Shown here: positions 59,901 to 64,000 of the stretch, piece after piece
How the letters are laid out: each line of letters opens with the position of its first letter
Numbering within the stretch: the stretch's first letter is position 1
Assembly: GCF_051860665.1 (NCBI RefSeq)
Contig: NZ_JBHYDM010000020.1
Coordinates: forward strand, 1-64,000
Direction of reading: 5' to 3'
Origin: Falsiroseomonas sp051860665
GTDB taxonomy: Bacteria > Pseudomonadota > Alphaproteobacteria > Acetobacterales > Acetobacteraceae
DNA length: 64,000 nt
Notes under the pieces: model-generated
The model's input: the letters and a program-made list of their open reading frames with translations, nothing else
Databases searched by the model: none
What the model was told of the DNA's origin: nothing
Made by a program: the position numbers and the translations under genes

Positions 59901-60470
59901 ATGACCAGGACCACCCCTTCCCCGCAGCCGCTGGAGGAGGCCGCGCTGGCCGCGGTGGCCGGCGGCGCGCAGATCCTCGGCAGCGGCCAGGGCGAACAGC
60001 TGATCGGAACGGCCGAGGGGGATCTGATGGCCGGCAATGGCGGGCATGACCGCATCCTGGGCGGCGCCGGGGCTGACATGATCGGCGGCGGCGAGGGCCA
60101 TGACCAGGTGATGGGCGGGGATGGCGACGACACCCTGGCCGGCGGCCGCGGCGCCGACCGCGTGGATGGCGGCGCCGGCTCCGACACCATCCTGTGGCAG
60201 CCCGGCGAGGGCAACGACACGCTGCGCGGCGGAGAGGATGCAGACGGTGGCATCGATACGCTGCGCATGGAGCTCACCGGGCTGACGCCCGAGCAGCTGG
60301 TGGCCGCCATGACCCTGGCGGAAGGCTCCGCCCTGCCGGTGATCCGTGATGGCTGGATCGACGTGACCGGCGTGACCGGCAGCATCACCATCGGTGGCGA
60401 GACGCTGAGTTTCGCGCAGTTCGAGCGGCTGGAACTCGCCTCCGCGACCGGCCCGTCCTACGGGCGGTAG
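59901..60470 (+). CDS. Double-glycine-leader RTX calcium-binding protein 2
   Basis: 189 residues, 33 bp after its paralog. The leader (PLEEAALAAVAGG) has Leu11 at -12, Leu16 at -7, Val19 at -4 and Gly21-Gly22. RTX repeats follow at about 30-108 (GGAGADMIGGGEGHDQVMGGDGDDTLAGG). The C-terminal ~70 residues are nearly identical to those of the paralog, including TGLTPEQLVAAMTLAEGSA and TGVTGSITIGGETLSFAQFERLELA. They are clearly products of a tandem duplication, probably co-transcribed. Confidence 0.88.
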   Translation: MTRTTPSPQPLEEAALAAVAGGAQILGSGQGEQLIGTAEGDLMAGNGGHDRILGGAGADMIGGGEGHDQVMGGDGDDTLAGGRGADRVDGGAGSDTILWQPGEGNDTLRGGEDADGGIDTLRMELTGLTPEQLVAAMTLAEGSALPVIRDGWIDVTGVTGSITIGGETLSFAQFERLELASATGPSYGR

Positions 60471-60477
60471 GACGGGC
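60451..60477. terminator. Hairpin covering the RTX2 stop codon
   Basis: GCCCGTCCTAC (60451-60461) pairs perfectly with GTAGGACGGGC (60467-60477) around GGGCG. The RTX2 stop TAG lies in the right arm. No T-run follows. It marks the junction with the convergent ABC permease gene and could terminate or stabilise both ends. Confidence 0.45.
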
Positions 60478-60494
60478 GGGGCGATGCCCTGGCC

Positions 60495-61376
60495 TCAGCG
60501 CCGGTCGGCGCGGGGGTCCAGGGCATCCCGCAGGCCATCGCCCATCAGGTTGAAGGCGAGCACCACCACGAAGATCGCGGCGCCAGGGGCAATGGCGAGC
60601 CAGGGCGCCGTCTCCAGGAAGCGTTGGGCGCTGTTCAGCATGGACCCCCAGCTCGGCGCCGGCGGCTGCTGGCCGAGGCCCAGAAAGCTCAGCGAGGCCT
60701 CGGCGATGATCGCCTCGGCAATCGAGAGCGTGGACTGCACCAGCAGCGGCGGGATGATATTGGGCAGGACATGGACGAAGGCGGTGCGCCAGGGCGGATT
60801 GCCGAGGCTGCGCGCCGCCTCCACCCAATCCGTCGACTTCGCATCCAGCGCCATGCCGCGCGCGAGGCGCACGAAGATCGGGCTGGCGGTGATGGCGATG
60901 GCCAGCATCGCGTTTTCCAGCGCCGGGCCGAGGAAGGCCGCGAGGGCGATGGCGAGGATCAGGAAGGGCACGGAGAGCATGGCATCGGCGATGCGGGAGA
61001 TCAGCGCATCCACCCAGCCCCCCGCCAGCCCCGCCAGCAGGCCGAGCGGCACGCCGATCAGCACCGCGCCGACCACGGATACGACGCCCGCCATCAGCGA
61101 GGCTCGCGCGCCCCAGATGACGCGGGACAGCACGTCGCGCCCATTCTCATCCGTGCCGAACCAATACAGTTCCGACGGCGGGCGGCGGATGCGGGACCAG
61201 CTGGTCTCGATCGGGTCGTAGGGCGCGATCCAGGGGGCCAGGATCGCCACCAGCACGAAGGCCAGCACCACGATGAAGCCGGCCAGCGCCAGGCGGTGGC
61301 GGATGAAGCGGCGGATGGCGCGGCGCGTCGGGCTTTCGCCGCGCGCCAGGGCCACAGGGGCGGTGCTCGCGCTCAT
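60495..61376 (-). CDS. dppC: ABC peptide transporter permease, DppC-like
   Basis: 293 residues. The N-terminal OppC-type cytoplasmic region (RFIRHRLALAGFIVVLAFVLVAILAPWIAPYDP) precedes about 5-6 helices with the EAA loop DWVEAARSLGNPPWRTAFVHVLPNIIPPLLVQ. It imports dipeptides, nickel or glycosides with its partners. Its start overlaps dppB by 4 bp. Confidence 0.92.
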   Translation of the reverse strand: MSASTAPVALARGESPTRRAIRRFIRHRLALAGFIVVLAFVLVAILAPWIAPYDPIETSWSRIRRPPSELYWFGTDENGRDVLSRVIWGARASLMAGVVSVVGAVLIGVPLGLLAGLAGGWVDALISRIADAMLSVPFLILAIALAAFLGPALENAMLAIAITASPIFVRLARGMALDAKSTDWVEAARSLGNPPWRTAFVHVLPNIIPPLLVQSTLSIAEAIIAEASLSFLGLGQQPPAPSWGSMLNSAQRFLETAPWLAIAPGAAIFVVVLAFNLMGDGLRDALDPRADRR

Positions 61377-62320
61377 GCCTGCCGCAGCCTCGGATTGATG
61401 GCCATGTAGAGGATGTCCGCCAGCAGGCTGAGCGCCACGAAGATCAGCGCGGTGGCCAGCACCACGCCCTGCACCACCGGATAGTCCCGGTTGAAGACGG
61501 CATCCACCACCAGCTTGCCGAAGCCGGGGATGGTGAAGATCTGCTCCGTCAGCACCGCGCCAGCCAGCAGCCGGCCGAACTCGATGGTGCCGAGCGTGAC
61601 GACCGGGATCAGCGCATTGCGCAGCGCGTGCTTCCAGACCACCACGCGCTCCGTCAGCCCCTTGGCGCGGGCGGTGCGGACGTAATCCTGGGACAGCGCC
61701 GTCAGCATCGCTGCCCGCGTATGGCGCATGAGGACGGAGGCGACGCCGGTGCCGAGGACGAAGGCCGGCATGATGGTGGTGGCCAGCGACTGCACCGGAT
61801 CCTCCCACAGCGGCACGTAGCCCGAAGGCGGCAGCCATCCGAGCTGCACACTGAAAAAAAGAATCATCATGATGCCGAGCCAGAAATTCGGCGTGGAAAT
61901 GCCGAACAGCGCGATGCCATTCGCCGCCCAGTCCCAGGCGCTGTCCTTCTTCACCGCGGAGAGGATGCCGAGCGGCACGCCGATGGCGATGGCGATCAGG
62001 AAAGCCATAGTGGCGAGCTGCGCCGTGACCGGCAGCTTCTCCAGGATCAGGTCGGAGACCGGCATGCGGATGCGCCAGGAAAAGCCGAAATCCCCCTGCA
62101 GCACATTGCCGATCCAGTAGAGGTATTGCGCCCAGATCGGCTGGTCGAGCCGCAGCTCCGCGCGGATCTGCGCCAGCACCTGCGGGTCGCCGCGTTCCTC
62201 GCCCGCCAGGATCATGGCGGGGTCGCCGGGCATCAACTGCTGCAGCCCGAAGATCAGGAAGGAGAGAATCACCAGCGTCGGCAGCACCTGGCCGAGGCGT
62301 TTCAGAAGCCAGTTCCACAT
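61373..62320 (-). CDS. dppB: ABC peptide transporter permease, DppB-like
   Basis: 315 residues. An N-terminal helix precedes the long periplasmic loop with the DppB segment ARAELRLDQPIWAQYLYW-type sequence. The EAA motif DYVRTARAKGLTERVVVWKHALRNALIPV and IFTIPGFGKLVVDAVFNRDYP are diagnostic. Its start overlaps nothing upstream: 133 bp containing a palindromic repeat lie between it and dppA. A T7 run in the coding strand near 61860 is intact in frame. Confidence 0.93.
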   Translation of the reverse strand: MWNWLLKRLGQVLPTLVILSFLIFGLQQLMPGDPAMILAGEERGDPQVLAQIRAELRLDQPIWAQYLYWIGNVLQGDFGFSWRIRMPVSDLILEKLPVTAQLATMAFLIAIAIGVPLGILSAVKKDSAWDWAANGIALFGISTPNFWLGIMMILFFSVQLGWLPPSGYVPLWEDPVQSLATTIMPAFVLGTGVASVLMRHTRAAMLTALSQDYVRTARAKGLTERVVVWKHALRNALIPVVTLGTIEFGRLLAGAVLTEQIFTIPGFGKLVVDAVFNRDYPVVQGVVLATALIFVALSLLADILYMAINPRLRQA

Positions 62321-62349
62321 CTCAGGTCAGCTCCTGGCGCTTGGCCCAT

Positions 62350-62430
62350 GCCCCCACCCCGACCCTCCCCCGTAAACGGGGGAGGGAGAAAAGCCCTCCC
62401 CTGCGTGGCGGGGGAGGGTTGGGTGGGGGC
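62350..62430. repeat. Intergenic palindromic repeat, copy 3
   Basis: GACCCTCCCCCGTAAACGGGGGAGGG and CCCTCCCCTGCGTGGCGGGGGAGGG hairpins, enclosed by outer arms CCCCCACCCC and GGGTGGGGGC that also pair. It sits between dppA and dppB inside one transcription unit and may create an mRNA structure affecting their relative expression. Confidence 0.75.
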
Positions 62431-62453
62431 TCTTACCCCACCCCTGCCCTTCC

Positions 62454-63968
62454 TCAGTTCAGCCGCATGCCCTGCAGCCGCACCATCCCATCCGCGATCG
62501 GCTGGTAGCCGGTCAGCCGGGCCGAATGGATCATCACGTTCTTGCGGTGCCACAGGTAGATCCGCATGCGGTCGCGGCCCAGCGCCAGCTCCATGATCTG
62601 GCGATACAGGTCCTGCCGCTTCGCCACGTCCTGCTCGACCCGCGCGGATTGCAGCAGCGCATCCACCTCCGGGTTCGCATAGCGGCCGTCATTCTGGCCG
62701 CCCGTGGAGTGCATGAAGGCGAAGATATTGCCGTCCGGATCGGTGCGGCCGGACCAGCCGAGCAGGAAGGTCTCGAATTCGCCGCGCACGGCACCGGCGA
62801 GCGCGGAGGCGAATTCGGCGGCGCGCAGCGTCACCTCGAAGCCACCCTCGCGCGCCATGGCCTGGATCACCTCGCCGGCCTGGCGCAGGTCCGGGTTGTT
62901 CGGCACGGTCAGCTCCACCGGCACCGGGCTGGTAAAGCCGGCCTCACGCAGCAAAGCGCGGGCGCGGGCCACGTCGCGGGTCTCGGGCTGGAAGCTGCGG
63001 ACATGGAAGCTGCTGGCCGGCGGCACCGGCTGGCGCGTCGGCGTGTACATGCCCTCATAGACCACCTGGTTGATGGCGGCGCGATCGAGGGACAGTTCGA
63101 AGGCCTGGCGCACGCGGGCATCGCGGCCCATGGGCGTGTTCGCGCGCGGGCCGTTGCCGATATTGATGGTGATGCCCTGGTAGCCCAGCTCCTCCACCGG
63201 CACGCCACGCAGCGCGCGGTTGCGCTGGATGGAGCGCAGGTCGTCCGGCTCCATCCGCTCACCGAATTCCACCGCGCCGGATTGCAGATTGGCGAGCCGC
63301 ACGGTGTTGTCCGGGATCGGCAGATAGGTCACGCGGTTGAAGTGGATATTCGCCGCGTCCCAGTATTCCGGGAAGCGCTCCAGCACGATGCGTTCCTGCG
63401 CCACGCGCTCCACGAAGCGCATCGGGCCGGCGCAGACGGGGCGGTTGCCGAAATTGCGGCCGGCGGCCTCGGCGGCCTTGGGGCTCACGATCATGCCGGC
63501 GCGGTCGGTGAGCGTGGAGAGGAAGGCGGCATTCGGCTCACCGAGCTTGATGCGGACCGTCAGCGGGTCCACCACCTCGATGGCCGTGATGGCGCCCATC
63601 TCGGACCGGCGGAAGCTGCCCTGCAGGGTCAGGTGGCGGTTCAGCGAATAGCGCACCGCCTCCGCATCCATCATCTCCCCGTCATGGAAGCGCACGCCCT
63701 GGCGCAGGCGGATGGTCAGGGTGGTGGGGTCGTCCCAGGTGAAGCCGGTGGCCAGCTGGGGGATAGGCTGCAGCTGCGCGTTGATGTCGAAGAGCTTGTC
63801 GCAGAAGCCCATATAGACGATGCGGCCGACATAGGTGCGGGACAGGGTGGGGTCGAGGATGTCCGGGTCCTCGCGCAGCGCGATGCGCAGGTTCTGGCCA
63901 AGCGCGGCCGGCGTCGCGCCGAAGGCGGCGAGCGCCACGAGGCCCGCGGCGAGGGTTTTGCGGATCAT
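62454..63968 (-). CDS. dppA: ABC peptide-family substrate-binding protein (family 5), DppA-like
   Basis: 504 residues. A signal peptide (MIRKTLAAGLVALAAFGATPAALG) is followed by the family-5 binding fold (LRIALREDPDILDPTLSRTYVGRIVYMGFCDKLFDI; TGFTWDDPTTLTIRLRQGVRFHDGE). It captures peptides or related solutes for DppBC. The ATPases dppD/dppF are not in the window and may lie beyond its right edge. Confidence 0.92.
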   Translation of the reverse strand: MIRKTLAAGLVALAAFGATPAALGQNLRIALREDPDILDPTLSRTYVGRIVYMGFCDKLFDINAQLQPIPQLATGFTWDDPTTLTIRLRQGVRFHDGEMMDAEAVRYSLNRHLTLQGSFRRSEMGAITAIEVVDPLTVRIKLGEPNAAFLSTLTDRAGMIVSPKAAEAAGRNFGNRPVCAGPMRFVERVAQERIVLERFPEYWDAANIHFNRVTYLPIPDNTVRLANLQSGAVEFGERMEPDDLRSIQRNRALRGVPVEELGYQGITINIGNGPRANTPMGRDARVRQAFELSLDRAAINQVVYEGMYTPTRQPVPPASSFHVRSFQPETRDVARARALLREAGFTSPVPVELTVPNNPDLRQAGEVIQAMAREGGFEVTLRAAEFASALAGAVRGEFETFLLGWSGRTDPDGNIFAFMHSTGGQNDGRYANPEVDALLQSARVEQDVAKRQDLYRQIMELALGRDRMRIYLWHRKNVMIHSARLTGYQPIADGMVRLQGMRLN

Positions 63969-64000
63969 GCCAGTTCTCCCGTTTTTTCTGTCTGGTCGGT

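Noticed and set aside
59400..60240. Repetitive GGC/GAC-rich DNA resembling a CRISPR or satellite array
   Set aside because: The periodicity is 27 bp of coding sequence for GGxGxDxxx nonapeptides, with no unique spacers.
61850..61870. Run of seven A/T bases in dppB as a possible frameshift
   Set aside because: The reading frame continues without interruption and the protein keeps family length and motifs on both sides.
60495..62318. A single 607-codon minus-strand frame spanning both permeases
   Set aside because: Only its second half is real (dppC). The first half is an alternative frame of dppB, which has its own start at 62320 and overlaps dppC by 4 bp.

Overview
The window reads as a chromosomal stretch of a GC-rich alphaproteobacterium, most likely an Acetobacteraceae of the Roseomonas type. 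The support is indirect: very high GC with long antisense open frames, alphaproteobacterial gene orders (dgt-argS-SPOR-nagZ-M50 protease-scpA-scpB...tatB-tatC-serS and pcm-tolC-popZ/DUF2497...valS), an alphaproteobacterial NDUFAF6-like protein, and three tripartite tricarboxylate transporter (Bug) binding proteins. No ribosomal RNA or long marker supports a genus call.

Layout. 1-84: tail of an IS630-type transposase. 87-4325: a ModA-like binding protein, an NDUFAF6-like protein, Fe superoxide dismutase with a strong terminator, YajC and a DUF815 ATPase. 4365-15244 (minus): a long housekeeping cluster covering dGTPase, ArgS, cell-wall recycling (NagZ), chromosome condensation (ScpAB), Tat export (TatBC) and SerS. 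No tatA is found, and an orphan ABC ATPase sits where tatA might be expected. 15360-22236: ErpA, ExoIII, IlvD, a Uma2 protein and ValS. 22335-26650: a Bug gene lying inside the pcm-tolC-popZ-valS order, then a duplicated 29-bp palindrome and tRNA-Cys/tRNA-Asn.

26687-32319: a second Bug protein, an SsuA/THI5-like protein, a HAD phosphatase, a PrpB-like lyase, a yeast-Fcy1-type deaminase and a NhaD-like antiporter. 32507-37982: six genes for assembly of CO-dehydrogenase-type molybdenum hydroxylases (coxG, coxD, coxE, split XdhC, a MocA-like cytidylyltransferase fusion), each overlapping the next by 4 bp, with no structural enzyme genes present. 38007-48705: small regulator/enzyme modules, an orphan soluble chemoreceptor, an amidase, an MFS exporter and an oxidoreductase. 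48735-56969: RidA, a CHAP amidase behind an unusual intergenic region, a cupin, an ADH-P450-acyltransferase operon, a third Bug protein and an esterase. 57027-59085: TelA/XpaC-like genes preceded by an overlooked 39-residue ORF.

59238-60470 holds the most unusual genes: two tandem paralogs that join a canonical double-glycine leader (L-12, L-7, V-4, G-2, G-1) to RTX calcium-binding repeats and a shared C-terminal domain. 60495-63968 is a family-5 (Dpp/Opp-type) ABC uptake operon, interrupted by one copy of an intergenic palindromic repeat that recurs three times in the window.
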